Assembly: GCF_016545825.1 (NCBI RefSeq)
Contig: NC_052613.1
Coordinates: forward strand, 12,586,001 to 12,650,000
DNA: 64,000 bases
Source of the DNA: Eucalyptus grandis
Taxonomy: Eukaryota; Streptophyta; Magnoliopsida; Myrtales; Myrtaceae
Direction: 5' to 3'
Shown here: positions 12,601 through 24,136 of the stretch, piece by piece
How positions within the stretch are numbered: the stretch's first letter is position 1
Layout: each line of letters begins with the position of its first letter
Made by a program: the position numbers and the translations under genes
The notes under the pieces: generated by a model
The model's input: the letters and a program-made list of their open reading frames with translations, nothing else
Told to the model about the DNA's origin: nothing
Databases searched by the model: none

Positions 12601-14371
12601 CTTTGGACCTGTTCTCTGCGTTAAAGCATTTGGCAGGAGGCCATTGAATTAGCAAATGACACCCAGTGAGTTGATTTATTCTTTCGATAGTGTTCAGAAT
12701 ACGGTGGAGAATCTGCTCATTTATTGTGATCGAAATTGTTACTCCATTCTGGCCTGGGTAGACTTCTTGAAATTGGGACATTATGAGAATCTCACGATTA
12801 ATCGATGCTTTGCGGTTATGGACTAAGTGCTGCTGTATTGTCAAATGACTTGGAAAGGTGTGAGCACCTGACCAAGGTAACGTTCAATGTACATTTATGT
12901 GAACTTTTGGTCCTCAGATGACCAAAAGATCTAGATGGGACGTATTCACGTTGTTGGATTACTTGATTTTTGTCATATCTTGGTGGTGAATTGCAGGCTT
13001 TCCAGGCAGGCGTTGTGTGGATCAACTGTTCACAGCCATGCTTCTGTCAGGCCCCTTGGGGAGGAAACAAACGGAGTGGTTTTGGTCGGGAGTTAGGAGG
13101 ATGGTATCGTCGGCTTCTCTATGACCAAATGAATGACAGAACTTAAAGGAGAACAGAAAAATGATCTAGTAGAGAAAGGGAGTCTGATCTCCGAATGATT
13201 TTTGTCTTGTACGGTAGTTATAACTTATGAGTCTGCAAAGTTGTAACCGCTTAGTGCATTATTTCAGTAGGTTTGCATTGCACTGAGAAAGTTTGATGAT
13301 CTTAGCTTCATACTGACCATATGATTGTGCCTTTTTTCGCAGGGTACTGGATAATTATTTGAGCGTGAAGCAGGTTACACAGTACATATCCAGTGAACCT
13401 TGGGGATGGTATAAGAGCCTGTTTGGTTCAGCTTTGGGGAAATGCCCTTTGGAGAATGCAAATACCTTTGAGAAAATGCTAGATTGTTTGGTAAACTATA
13501 ACCGGAAAGTGCTTTAAGGAAATGTAAGACTGTTTGGTAAACATATATTTGAAAAACCCTTTAGTGTGACCAAATTAAGTTTTTTAGTTTTAGTATTTTT
13601 AAAACTGCAAAAAAGAAACAATGACTATATAACCTTTTACATTTTCATGTTGAGAGTAATGTAAAAGATATATATTAGTAAATTTATTTAAAAATTATAT
13701 TAAAAGAATTTAATTATAGATTAGATGCAAATCTCAACTTTTGGCCTAGGGTTCTTTTAGGTTTATTTTCAACTTTGAATAATTTTTTTTTTTTAATTAT
13801 TGTAGTATTAATCATATTCGTTAATCAATGATCATTCTAGTGTATTGATAGAAATTTGGGCTATTGGTTGTCAAAAGATAAAAATGACAAAAAAAAAAAA
13901 AAAAAGAAGGTGAACCTAACATTTGCAAAGGGTTTTTGTTATTTTAAAAAATAAAAATAAAATCCGATGAAATTCCTTCGTCGATCAACGGCGATTGGAG
14001 TGTGGGGAAAATGATCGGTTTTTTTTTTTTTTTTTTTTTTAAGAAGTCAATGGATGAATAGTAGAGGTGGACTTGCATTTCCGAAATGCTGAAAGCCCAA
14101 AGCAGGCTCCCATCTGTTTTGGACTTTCAGCATTTCAAAGGCCAGCATTTGGCTAATAACTTTGTTTTCTGTTATCAAATCCATTTATCTTCAAAAATAT
14201 TTGAAAACTGTTCATGTATAAAATATAAATTCTTTATTTTGATTCATTACCAAGGATACTTCTAAATGCTTTGAACCAAATACCTAAATTTTTTCTTAAA
14301 GAGCTTTTGAGGTTGAAAGCCCATTGGGAATGCTAAACCAAATAAGGCCTAAATCTCCCTCAAAGCTATGA
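9617..14371 (+). pseudogene. ALDH10: Betaine/aminoaldehyde dehydrogenase (ALDH10) pseudogene
   Basis: ALDH10 enzymes oxidise betaine aldehyde and omega-aminoaldehydes with NAD, commonly in peroxisomes. Exon remnants, in order: 9617-9684 (CGKPLDEAAWDM), 9762-9906 (DDVAGCFEYYADLAEG), 10217-10309 ([19 protein letters not shown]), 10402-10525 ([19 protein letters not shown]), 10664-10729 (IAFTGSSAPGSK), 10824-10890 (PVSLELGGKSPIVVF, with the general-base Glu), 11061-11137 ([11 protein letters not shown], with the catalytic Cys), 11728-11837, 12340-12417, 12521-12665, 12816-12876, 12997-13103 ([20 protein letters not shown]) and 13343-13414 plus 14353-14371, ending SPSKL then TGA. SKL is a peroxisomal targeting signal. 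Lesions: 5' exons missing; 1-nt deletion near 9810; donor GT apparently changed to GA at 11138; 4-nt deletion at about 11822 giving TGA; about 7-nt deletion near 12634; acceptor AG changed to GG at 12814-12815; transposon in the last exon. Exon spans follow the known family sequence and GT/AG sites. Clearly a dead copy. Confidence 0.93.
13415..14349. mobile_element. Harbinger/Tourist-like element in the ALDH10 last exon
   Basis: A 935-bp element with imperfect terminal inverted repeats: left GAGCCTGTTTGGTTCAGC, right (reverse complement) GGCCTTATTTGGTTTAGC. It is flanked by TAA at 13412-13414 and 14350-14352, the 3-bp duplication typical of PIF/Harbinger and Tourist elements. Removing the element plus one TAA rejoins the ALDH10 codons Tyr-Lys-Ser-Pro-Ser-Lys-Leu-stop, which independently fixes both borders. 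The interior codes for no transposase. An internal inverted patch (AAATGCTGAAAG near 14085, CTTTCAGCATTT near 14127) can fold. Confidence 0.9.
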
Positions 14372-15177
14372 ACTCTACTGGGGTATAGCTCAGGATGTTT
14401 TCCTTGTGCCAACTACTAAAAATAAGGGTTGGAGGCCATTGTATAGAGACTATAGAATAAGTGGGAAAAAAGTCGAACAAGATCGCGGATCTTGTTTATC
14501 ATTTTATTTCTACTCATTAGCATTTCAGTACTGTACGTCATTTACAAAAGCTTGTGCAAATTTTCACGAGTGCCTTTATATGAAGACCATATTGATGCAT
14601 AGTCATTGCTACTTTCTCAACACTGCCATTATTAAGCCAGAGCTCTGCCGGCTGCCTCCTTAGAATTTGATATATGCTGTTGCTTGATGGACTGGGTAAA
14701 GCTAGTTCGATGCCCAGCTACTGCATCCTTACATTTTCTTCATGCGCATATCCGAGGCTTATCTCGCCAAAGTATGTTCTTTAAGCACTGCATTACGTGA
14801 AAACAAAGTTAATAAGCGAGGTGCGATTTATCGAAATTCTGCATGGAGTCATTTCAGGGAGTTACAACAATGCTGTCCATTCGAAGGGCAGTGTTTTCGA
14901 TACAAGAAATTCCTGCATAATTTAGCAAATAGACACTACAAGCCAACCTTGTAAATGTCCATCAATTATAAAAGAGCCTTCCCAATGACATTCATGGAGG
15001 AGGAGAATGTAAAGCAATAAGGTATCTAGAATTGGCAGATTTTATTTAAAATTAGATTCTAAATGCATATATAAAAGAAAATGATCCCAGTACTTATTGT
15101 GTTTTTGCCTTTTCTCAAGTCTCAGAAGCAACAACACGTTCAGTGACAGAGAAGAAAAACACAAACTGGAGCAAAGC
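14372..15177. other. 3' flank of ALDH10 relic, no gene recognised
   Basis: Likely former 3' untranslated and downstream sequence. Short open frames at 14406 and 14742 have no recognisable similarity. Confidence 0.55.
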
Positions 15178-16008
15178 TGATAGATTTTTTTATAATTTCT
15201 TTTATTTCTTTTAATTTTTTAATATTTCATTTTAATTTTTTTATTTTCTTTCTTATTTTCTTATTTATTTTTCCTTTTTTCCTTTTTCCTTTTTTTCTTC
15301 TTTGGCCAGTCGCCGACCTCGGCCATGGCTGGCAATCGGTCGACAAGGGCCAGCGGCCTCGCCCGGCCACGGCGAGGCTCGCCGGCCCCCGGCGAGGCCA
15401 AGCCTCGTCGGCCGGCCGGGCGAGGTTGGCCTCGCCGGATCTAGGCGAGTTCGAGCTCACCCAGTCCGGTGTGAGGTTGGCCTCGCCGCCCGGCAAAGTG
15501 GCCCGGTGATGCCGAGCCTCGCCGACCGCTAGGCGAGGTTGGCCTCGCGGATCTCGGGCGAGCTCGAGCTCGCCTAGCCCGGCGCGAGGTCGGCCTCGTT
15601 GCACGGCGGTGGCTCGGTGACGCCAAGCCTCGCCGACCGTTGGGCGAGCTCGGCCTTTGCCGGATCCGGGCGAGCTCAAGCTCGCCTAGCCAAGGCAAGG
15701 CCGAGCCGCCGGGGCTGGCGACGCTCGGCCTCGACGGCGGTTGCCGGCCACGGCCGAGGCCGGCGACCAGCCAAAGAAAAAGAAAGAAAAAGAGATAAGT
15801 GTTTCGAATTTTGTTCCAGAAACAAGAAATAACTTTTTTTTGTTTATTGTTTCATTTCCAGATGTGTTTCTAAGAACAAAAAATAATTTTGGAACAAAAA
15901 CGCACCAAAACGCGCGTTTTTGTTACTTTTTTGTTTTCAGGAACAAAAAACAGAAAAGTTGTTAAAAAACAGAAAAAAAGAATGAAAATAAACGCAGCCT
16001 TAGCTTTC
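15178..16008. mobile_element. Transposon fragment (family E) with GC-rich core
   Basis: A T-rich left part, then a strongly GC-rich core at about 15296-15785 built of degenerate alternating GCGAGG/CTCGCC words, then an A-rich right end with repeated GAACAAAAA and TGTTCC words (AATTTTGTTCCAGAAACAAG, GGAACAAAAACGCACC, CAGGAACAAAAAACAG). A related end sits at about 49988-50050 (GGGAACGTTTTTGTTCC, TTTCTGTTCC). The matching left inverted end was not found, so the copy seems 5'-truncated. Open frames on both strands through the core are by-products of the GC-rich repeats. Confidence 0.55.
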
Positions 16009-16009
16009 T

Positions 16010-16041
16010 CGAACAGTGTAAGAATTCCCTTACACTGTTCG
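16010..16041. repeat. Perfect 13-bp inverted repeat (hairpin)
   Basis: CGAACAGTGTAAG, a 6-nt spacer, then CTTACACTGTTCG. It lies just outside the right end of the preceding transposon fragment. Function unknown. Confidence 0.85.
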
Positions 16042-17660
16042 TGTTCAACGGCGACTTTTCGAGACGAGGGCACCAGGATATTTCGAAGATTGCCCCTTGA
16101 GGAAAGGAATAAGGTGCGATCGCAAATGCACATTAGTTGTGGAAGTCTTTGCGGGAGTATATATATTCAAGACGTGAGAATACTCTTGAAGCAATTAATT
16201 CCTCCACTACTGCAAATTCATGGCCAATGAGTTTCTTCATTGAATTGCTGTAAACATACAACTACCGAAGTTTTGAAGCATGCACGAGCCACGACAAGTT
16301 TGAAAGCCTGCAGCAGGAGACCCTAATGGCGACAAGGCTGGAGAAGCAAGAGCAATTGGGCGCTCGTTATATTCCTCTTACAATTAAAAATAGAAAAGTT
16401 CTTTTTGTCAAAAGACGTTGTACTAAGTGCATGAAATTTGATGGACTGGTTCCATGAACCCAATAAACCGTTTCTAATTTCAATTTTTGGAAATCAGTTT
16501 TTAGTGGGCATTTCTCGATTCTAGAGTGAGAATCTCTCACTCAAATTATGCTTATCCATACTTGATATCAAAAAATCATGTTACTCACATTTTTCTAATC
16601 AGATCCACTTCAGAATTATCACATGACAAATATATTACAATCATACAAAATAATTTGAAAATTTGACATCAAATTTAAATGCTTGCTCAAACTCTCTATT
16701 CACCCATCTTTTGCATGTTTGAATAGATAAATTATGGACTCTATATTAAAAAAAAAAAAAAAAAGCAAGCTTTCCTTCCATTTTCCCCAAAAAGCGACAT
16801 TAGTCCAAAAATGAAAACATATTGAGCTTATCTCCAAGCGAGTTTAATACAACGAATATTGAGTTGTGTAAATTTTTAATGATTATATATTGTCATCGTT
16901 TTCTCGAAGAAAATTGGTTGGATTTTGATCCTTTGTTTCCTCTTTATATGAAAGTTTGTTTACCTCTTGATGTAGCGGGATAATTAAAATCCTTTGTTTC
17001 CTGTGTTGAAAAATAACTTATAGCCCTTTTGGCTTTTGCAACTACATTTTGCACAGAAGCCAAAAAATGAAAAAAAAAAAGAAAAAGAAAAAAAATAGAA
17101 TTATCAAATTCAAATCAAATTAAGGGTAGGGATTGGAAATTGCCCATTTTAACATTTGAACTTTACTACGTTTTAAGTAGTATCGACACTTACACACGAC
17201 ATCTTTATACGATGTGATACGATATATCGACACGTCATTTTTTAAAAATAGAAAATTTTGATCTATTGAGATACGTTAAATACATAATAATTTAAGTCAA
17301 ATTAATTTAATTTAATTTTATAAATAATAATTAATTAATTTAAAAAAATCTCAAATAAATTTATAGGCCCTCCATCCCGCAAAAGCGGCCGCGCCTTTTA
17401 GCGATTCATTCAAACGCAATTGCAAGGTCGATAAATTCCGCCGTTTCCCCAGACGCCTCATCATCACCACCGCTCATTTCCAATAATTCAAAAAGAAAAA
17501 GCAACACTGCAAAATTTGATGATCCAACGGCCAAGATCGAATTTGGCTCGGGCCCCATGGCCAATCATGCGCTCCCAAAAACGTGCCCCTCCCCCAAAAA
17601 TCAAAATAATTTAAGAATGACAAAAAAAGAAAAAGAAAAAAAAAGAAAGAAAAGAGGAGC
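16042..17660. other. Intergenic, no gene recognised
   Basis: AT-rich sequence with several poly-A runs (near 16749 and 17070). No supported coding region. Confidence 0.6.
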
Positions 17661-17970
17661 AAGGACGGGAGTGCGTGACAATTCGTCTTCTCTGCAAACC
17701 TCCCCCGCCGCTTTTGACGCGAAGAATCTCCACCATCTCCATCTCCACCACCACCATTAATCCTTCTTCGATTCATTGCTTTTCCGGCCCGAGATCTCTC
17801 CCAAGTTCCCAACTTTCGTCCCATCCTGACATACCCATTTGCTCCTTTCGCCGGAATTCCAGCGCCGCCGCCACGCAATGGGGCAGGTCCCATCTTCCAC
17901 CTCCGCCTCCACCTCCCCCGAGCCTAGCCACCGGGGCGGGGTCTCGTCCAGATAGCGGCTCGACGGCCAC
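17661..17970 (+). other. Possible 5' leader and start of an MGQ-type protein, truncated
   Basis: A pyrimidine-rich leader with CTCC and CATCTCCACC words precedes an ATG at about 17878 in a GC-rich context. The frame reads MGQVPSSTSAST, then SPEPSHRGGVSSR, and stops at a TAG. The MGQ start would be an N-myristoylation signal and resembles, from memory, the start of plant SKIP2/VFB-type F-box proteins. No F-box or LRR follows. This is a weak call: it could be a captured 5' end or simply upstream sequence of APC8. Confidence 0.22.
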
Positions 17971-18039
17971 GTGAGTCCTCCACCTCCTGCTTCTCCGCCT
18001 CCGTCGAGAACACCAAACCTCCGCCCCCTCTACGGCGGC

Positions 18040-18160
18040 GTGTGGCTGGCTGTCGGAATTTCTTGTATAACTCCGTACGCGTCGGAATCGTGTGTTGGAA
18101 TTTCGGACTCGTGTGGCAGGAAGAGTTGACTGCGTGTCGGACTTTCGGAGAGTGTCGGTG
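18040..18160. repeat. Dispersed repeat remnant upstream of APC8
   Basis: GTGTTGGAATTTCGGACTCG followed by GAGTTGACTGCGTGTCGG resembles, in reverse complement, the stretch at about 56385-56500 (GGTCAACTCTCCCGAC, CCGAAATTCCTACACGCG). The two appear to be scattered copies of one repeat whose class I cannot name. Confidence 0.45.
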
Positions 18161-18380
18161 CATTTTAGACTACAGTGTCTCTCTCGTCTTCTTCGCGAAC
18201 AACGTCTTGAGAAGGGGAAGAGGAAGGGGAGCAAGCCGCCGACGACGACGGAGAAAGACAGCCGCTTTTCCTCGTCGCCGCCGACGACCGCCGCTGCCAC
18301 TCCTATTGCCGCCGCTCTGTAGAAGCTTCGGCACTGAATGCGGTCGCGCAGGTCGTAGATTCCGCAATTCGAGAGTTTCG

Positions 18381-21305
18381 ATGGGTTCGAAGGAAATCTG
18401 CCGCAACGAGCTCCGGGTTGCAGTCCGCCAGCTCAGCGATCGCTGCCTCTACTCTGCTTCCAAATGGTATTGCGTCCTGAAAACCCTAGCCCCGATTTCA
18501 AGCACTTCGGTGTTGGGTAGAACGTGGGAGACGGTAGTGTTGAAAAGAAGAAGAAAAAGATGCTTTATGGGGTCATACGTTGCTGCCTTTACTTCCGAAA
18601 TCGGTGGGTGCTGTCCACTTTCTTGATTCTTAGACTTGTTTTGGGTAATGGGGTTTCTGAATTAGTCGAATAAACTGCCGAAAGTGTGAGTTTTACTCTC
18701 CAATTGCGAAAATTTGAGCCGCAGGCTCCAATATCTAGTGTTAGAAGCTTAGGGTGTGTAAAACCCTGTAAATGATCAAAGATGCACAGCATGAATGTTC
18801 TTTATCATTATCTGCTCCTAGTTACTTGATCTTATGGAGGAGAAATTGGATACGTTCTCTGTTCAATATGTTTCGCCTTAGTTTCATGAAGAGTATGATT
18901 ATGTGCAGGGCGGCGGAACAATTAGTGGGAATCGAGCTAGACCCGGTAAAGTTCACACCTTCAAACACCAGATTCCAGCGTGGGAGCTCCAGTATCCACA
19001 GGAGATTCCGCAACAACGAGATCACATCGACGCCAATTGCTGGGGTGTCATATGTGAGTACTCCGGTCATGGAGGAAGACGACATAGTTGATGGTGACTT
19101 TTATCTTCTGGCCAAGTCTTACTTTGACTGCCGCGAGTATAGGAGGGCTGCTCATGTGCTTCGGGATCAGTCTGGGAAGAAAGCTGTCTTCCTACAATGT
19201 TATGCTCTTTATCTGGTTTGTCACTCGAGGCTTCTGTCGAGAGCTATTTCACAGCATGTTATATCCTTTCATTTCTCTTTTCCTTGTGCTGACAATTATC
19301 CACAACAACCTGATAGATATGTTCTAGATCTTAGGTATTCTTGGGTTGAGTCTGTTTGTCAAAGCAATAATCAACTTACACACCCAACAAAAGATTTGAT
19401 TAGTTTAGACTTATGCACTTATAATAAGCATGTTGACTGTGGCTATGTCACAATGAGCAGTTCATGTCGTTACAATCTTCATTGCCTAAGATGTGCTTGG
19501 ATGCTGAAGTATATAGGTGAAAATTGATATTATGGAGATTTAAAAGTTTCTTGTGATAAAAAAATTCGACATATGTAGCTTAAGGTTTGTATGGTATGAA
19601 TTTACCACTGTTCGGCAAATCACTGGATGACTTTCACTTTTCTCTGGATGACTTGCTTATACTTTGGTACCTAGAGAATGACGGCATTACCTGCTTGCTC
19701 TATGGAGCTGCCTCTCCAAGTTTCTGCACAGATTTTCATTAGCCATTTTGATCATGTGCAAACGTACATTGCATTGGAGGCTGCATAATTTGAAGAAACT
19801 CCTGACTGTCCATAGTCCCACTTAAGCATTCTTATAAGTTGTACCTATCATTTGTTTTATGTAGGCTGGAGAAAAACGGAAAGACGAAGAGAATATAGAA
19901 CTTGAAGGGCCCTTAGGCAAGAGTGATGCTGTTAACAAGGAATTGGTTTCTCTGGAGAGGGAGTTGTCAATGCTACGTAAGAATGGGTCCATTGATCCCT
20001 TTGGGTTGTACTTGTATGGTCTTGTTCTTAAAGAGAAAGGCAATGAGCACCTTGCACGTAACCTTCTTGTGGAATCTGTGAATAGCTATCCTTGGAACTG
20101 GAGTGCATGGTCAGAGTTACAATCCTTGTGCACTACAATCGACATATTACACAGTCTACCTCTCAATAACCATTGGATGAAGGATTTCTTTCTTGCTGGT
20201 GCATATCAAGAACTCAGAATGCACAACGAGTCCTTAGCAAAATACGAGTATCTGCAAGGCACCTTCAGTTTCAGTAATTACATACAGGCACAAATTGCAA
20301 AAGTGCAGTACAGTCTAAGGGAATTTGAACAAGTAGAAGTGATATTTGAAGAACTCCTGAGAAATGATCCTTACCGAGTGGAGGACATGGATATGTATTC
20401 CAATGTACTCTATGCCAAGGAATGCTTTTCTGCCTTGAGTTATCTTGCCCACAGGGTATTCATGACTGATAAGTACAGACCAGAATCTTGTTGTATAATT
20501 GGAAATTATTATAGCTTGAAAGGCCAACATGAGAAGTCAGTTATGTATTTTAGGAGGGCCCTTAAATTGAATAAGAACTGTTTATCTGCTTGGACTCTTA
20601 TGGGTCATGAATACATTGAGATGAATAACACTCCAGCAGCTGTTGATGCCTATCGGCGAGCTGTAGATATAAATCCATGTGAATACCGAGCCTGGTATGG
20701 TTTAGGACAGGCCTATGAGATGATGGGGATGCCTTTCTATGCTCTCCATTATTTCAGAAAATCTGTATTCTTGCAGCCAAGTGATTCTCGCATATGGATT
20801 GCTATGGCTAAGTGTTATGAAAAAGACCAACTTCACATGCTAGAAGAGGCAATCAAGTGTTACAGGAAGGCAGCGAATTCTAATGACAGGGAAGCAATTG
20901 CTCTTCATCAGCTAGCAAAGTTGCATCGTGAACTTGGGCGTTTAGAAGAAGCTGCTTTTTACTACAAAAAGGATCTGGAGCGGATGGAAGCTGAAGAGAG
21001 GGACGGACCTAATATGGTTGAAGCTTTGCTTTTTCTTGCCACACATTGCAAAGACCAGAAGAGATTTGAGGAGGCGGAGGTGTATTGCACACGTCTTCTT
21101 GATTATACTGGCCCAGTAAGTTATTTACTTTGCCCTGGCTGTATATTGGAAGACCATATTGCTTGCTAGCATTATTGATTGATCTTTTCCATTTATTTTG
21201 TTTTTACAAATACAGGAGAAAGAGACTGCAAAGAGTCTACTACGAGGAATGAGAATAGCACAATCTGGTTTTCCTTCAATGAGTGCTGAGCATTTTCCTC
21301 CATAA
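18381..21305 (+). CDS. APC8: APC8/CDC23, anaphase-promoting complex subunit (4 exons)
   Basis: APC8 is a TPR scaffold subunit of the anaphase-promoting complex/cyclosome, the nuclear E3 ubiquitin ligase that drives cyclin and securin destruction. Exons join 18381-18466, 18909-19215, 19865-21115 and 21216-21305: 578 codons with stop, 577 residues, matching the roughly 580-residue plant family. All introns are GT-AG and the phases agree. The start MGSKEICRNELR matches the plant N-terminus. Next come QLVGIE, TRFQRGSSSI and the YLLAKSYFDCREYRRA block. The TPR array fills exon 3, with ESVNSYPWNWSAWSELQSLC, KYEYLQGTFSFSNYIQAQ, YRPESCCIIGNYYSLKGQHE and AWYGLGQAYEMMGMPFYALH as hallmarks. It ends with PSMSAEHFPP. 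No stop or frameshift was found. The long open frame across 18042-18626 reads through intron 1 and is not used. The promoter is not defined; 18.17-18.38 kb is GC-rich and probably 5' leader. Confidence 0.95.
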
Positions 21306-22983
21306 CATTGCCGATAAAAGATGGAGTTGTGAAATTTTCAAAGCAGGTGTGGCATTGTGTTGAGGATATAAAATAATATGGATCTCCTCCCAAAAGATGA
21401 CGAATCCTTAAGGCTGTGCAAGCTACTTGCTGTAACTTTCCTTGCCAATTGACTGCATACTTCTGGAATAGAGAAAGTGGCCCTTGGTTTCTTAGGTATG
21501 TGGGAGATTGGTCAATTTTTGACAGTTTGTGTCATGCTGTTTCATTTATGAGAAATCATCTAGATAACTGGAGATTTCATAGTTGATCATTCTACTTGTA
21601 TGCATGTAAATCTCATAAGAAGCTTCTTGTTGCACCTCTGTCTGGCCGGCTCATGTCCCTGCTTCTACCCTTTTGCCTCTACTTTCTATCCTAAGTTCCA
21701 GATGGGGTAAAAATCTGGTGGATACATGCTTTCCACTAGGAACTCTTATGTGAGGACTGAGAAGAAGTCGTTTTTGTTGCAAAGGAGGCTTCAGGTGGAG
21801 TCAGATCATTCAGTTTGGATGATAAGGAGAATTCTCTCAGCATAGCAGCTTTGTAATCGTAGGCAGCTCAGTTTCCTTCAAATTGTTTCTTATTAGATTG
21901 TTGTAACCTTAAAAACATCAAAAGGGGTTTTGGGGGAGAATTCCCGTGTTGTTGCTGGGCAGTCGATATGGATAACTTTTAGATGGAACAATTTGACCAT
22001 TGAAATTATCTGAATGTTGTTTTGAAGGTCCCTCTAGATCCAAATAGTTATTGCCGGAGCTAAACATGGGACTAAGAATTCTTCAAGATTCCTTCTGGTA
22101 TCTCATGTGGTACAAGTGAGAAGCCTGTCATGCTGACAATATGCTAATGATAATGCCATGCTTAGAGAGAAACTAAAAAGATTGGCATACTTAAACTTCT
22201 CACCATGACTTATCGCGACAGCAGTAACCAAATCGGATCGGCTCGGCTGTTTCTAGCTGCAGGGTAAATGAAACCCTCCTTGTTCATTGTACTTGTACAA
22301 GATGAGGTGAAAAACCTGGCTCCTAGCAAACTACTTGACGATGGGAGAGTTTTTACCCGAATGTGAATTCAGCTAAGCAGGTGCTAAGAACGATCAGATA
22401 TCCCCAGGCTCTCTTGCTTAATTTGTTTTTCCTTTTTATCGCTAAGCAAGTGAAATGGCGGAAAAAGGAGAATGTGCAGGTTTGTGAAAGCTCCTAAGAA
22501 CACTTGGGAGGTCAGCCTACTGTGTAGTTACATCCACATGGAAGTTCCACAGGATTAAACTGTTAAACCCCAAATCAAATCATTCCAACGAGCATTCTGA
22601 AATTTCTCATAGAATAATCAGTTGGGAAATCCGGGTAAAAACTAAGGTTTCTGGCTGATAAGATTAATGGAAGACTAGGAATATGAATAACAAAACAGTA
22701 AAGCAACTGAGTAAAGCATATGCCGAATCACTGCGGACATACAGAAGCTGAAAAGCTAAAAATATGCACCAATCCATGTCGAGAAGAATATAAAAGCCTT
22801 GTTCCGTAGACGATAGTTGACCCATTGATAGTATCACATAAAAAAATAAAAATAAAAAGTTCCGCTGAGCTTATTTTTTTGAGCAGTCATAACCATCGTA
22901 TGAGAATGTTACAATCACATCACCAGAGTCATGATGAAGTCAACTGAGTTTTACTCCATCCAGTAGAAGAATTCAGGTTTTCC
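21306..22983. other. 3' flank of APC8, no further gene
   Basis: Probable 3' untranslated region followed by AT-rich intergenic DNA. No domain was recognised on either strand. Confidence 0.55.
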
Positions 22984-23145
22984 TTATGTGGATTTAATTC
23001 CGATCTGGGCTTGTGAAGAAGCTGTGATGGATGGCATGATTTCTGGAGCCCTGTTTCGAACTAACTTCCTTAGAGAATGCTCAGCATACTTTTCACCCTC
23101 TTTAAAGTTCTCCAGAATTCCTGCAGCCCTGTTCTTCTTGGTCAC
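22984..23145 (-). CDS. Candidate terminal exon, protein not recognised
   Basis: On the minus strand, an acceptor-like CTGACTCAG is followed by 53 in-frame codons and TAA. The peptide is Lys-rich and helix-like: VTKKNRAAGILENF, then KEGEKYAEHSLRKLV, RNRAPEIMPSI, ending GIKST. Composition and the splice-like junction suggest a real last exon. I cannot name the family and found no convincing upstream exon. It does not look like any part of the class-II-aldolase-like protein whose fragments lie at 24.1-24.9 kb, so it may belong to another broken gene. Confidence 0.35.
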   Translation of the reverse strand: MTKKNRAAGILENFKEGEKYAEHSLRKLVRNRAPEIMPSITASSQAQIGIKST

Positions 23146-24136
23146 CTGAGTCAGCCGCCATAAGGTTAAATGAAGACGAAATGAAATCTTCTGCGGCCAT
23201 GACCGTTCTTTTGTTTATCAGTTACATAAGCATTTGAACTATTTCAAACTCGATAGAGGAAATAACAGCTATACAGTGGAGTTGGTGTGCGACAGTTGAC
23301 TTTACGTGATGAACATTCACGGGAAACAATACCCTGGAGAAATTAAAAGATTGCCCATGTAGTGTTTCACAAGTTCTTCAAAAGATTGCAAAGAGCAAGA
23401 GACTTATGCCATAGCAGATCCTTCACAAATATATCGAGTGCCAAGAATGGTTTATAATCATTTTCCAGCATGTGGGGAAACTGATTTTCAAACATCATGC
23501 AGAGGACAAGAACACATGATCAAGCATCTTTTAACTTGACAAGGGAATGGGTGCCCATTCGAGTGAGTAAATGCAGTTCCATATTCTTAGAAACACTTCT
23601 GTGACTCCAAGACCTAGGTTAAGTTTCCCTGTCGAAAGACAAGAACATGTTAGAAAATCCAACATAAAAGCATAAGCTATTAGACACCCAAGATGTGCAA
23701 AGAAGGGAAAAAATGGGTGAAAGGGGGAGTGTGCAGAGTCAAACTCAAAGATCTTGAGCTCTAATGCTATATTGAAAGGTCCATAGCTTGCGCTATTAGA
23801 GAACCGTGCAGAAATTATTTATATCCTAACGGAACAGTTGAACCCTTTTTACTGAATGCATGGGTTTAGGAATGGATGAATGAACAAAGCGGGAAGTGAT
23901 TGCCAGAGGCCAATGAGGAGGTTTTCTGATTTTTATTCATCTATTTGGATAGGCAATAGTGGCAACTGAATATAACTTGTATGGTTGCAATCAAGTGCTC
24001 CTTCATAAAATAGATTGTTACGGTAGATTAATTCCACAGAAAAGCAAGATGTTAGCAGCCAAAGCAAGAACTTTATCTTCCAGTATCCATTTGCTTGCTG
24101 CTGACAGCATATAAAAGCTTCTCTTAAATGACATAC

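Noticed and set aside
15227..15832. Several overlapping Arg/Ala/Pro-rich open frames on both strands
   Set aside because: GC-rich degenerate repeat core of a transposon. No domain, and frames open equally on both strands.
18042..18626. 194-codon frame covering APC8 exon 1
   Set aside because: It extends upstream in a non-family N-terminus and reads through the GT donor at 18467. The ATG at 18381 matches the plant APC8 start.
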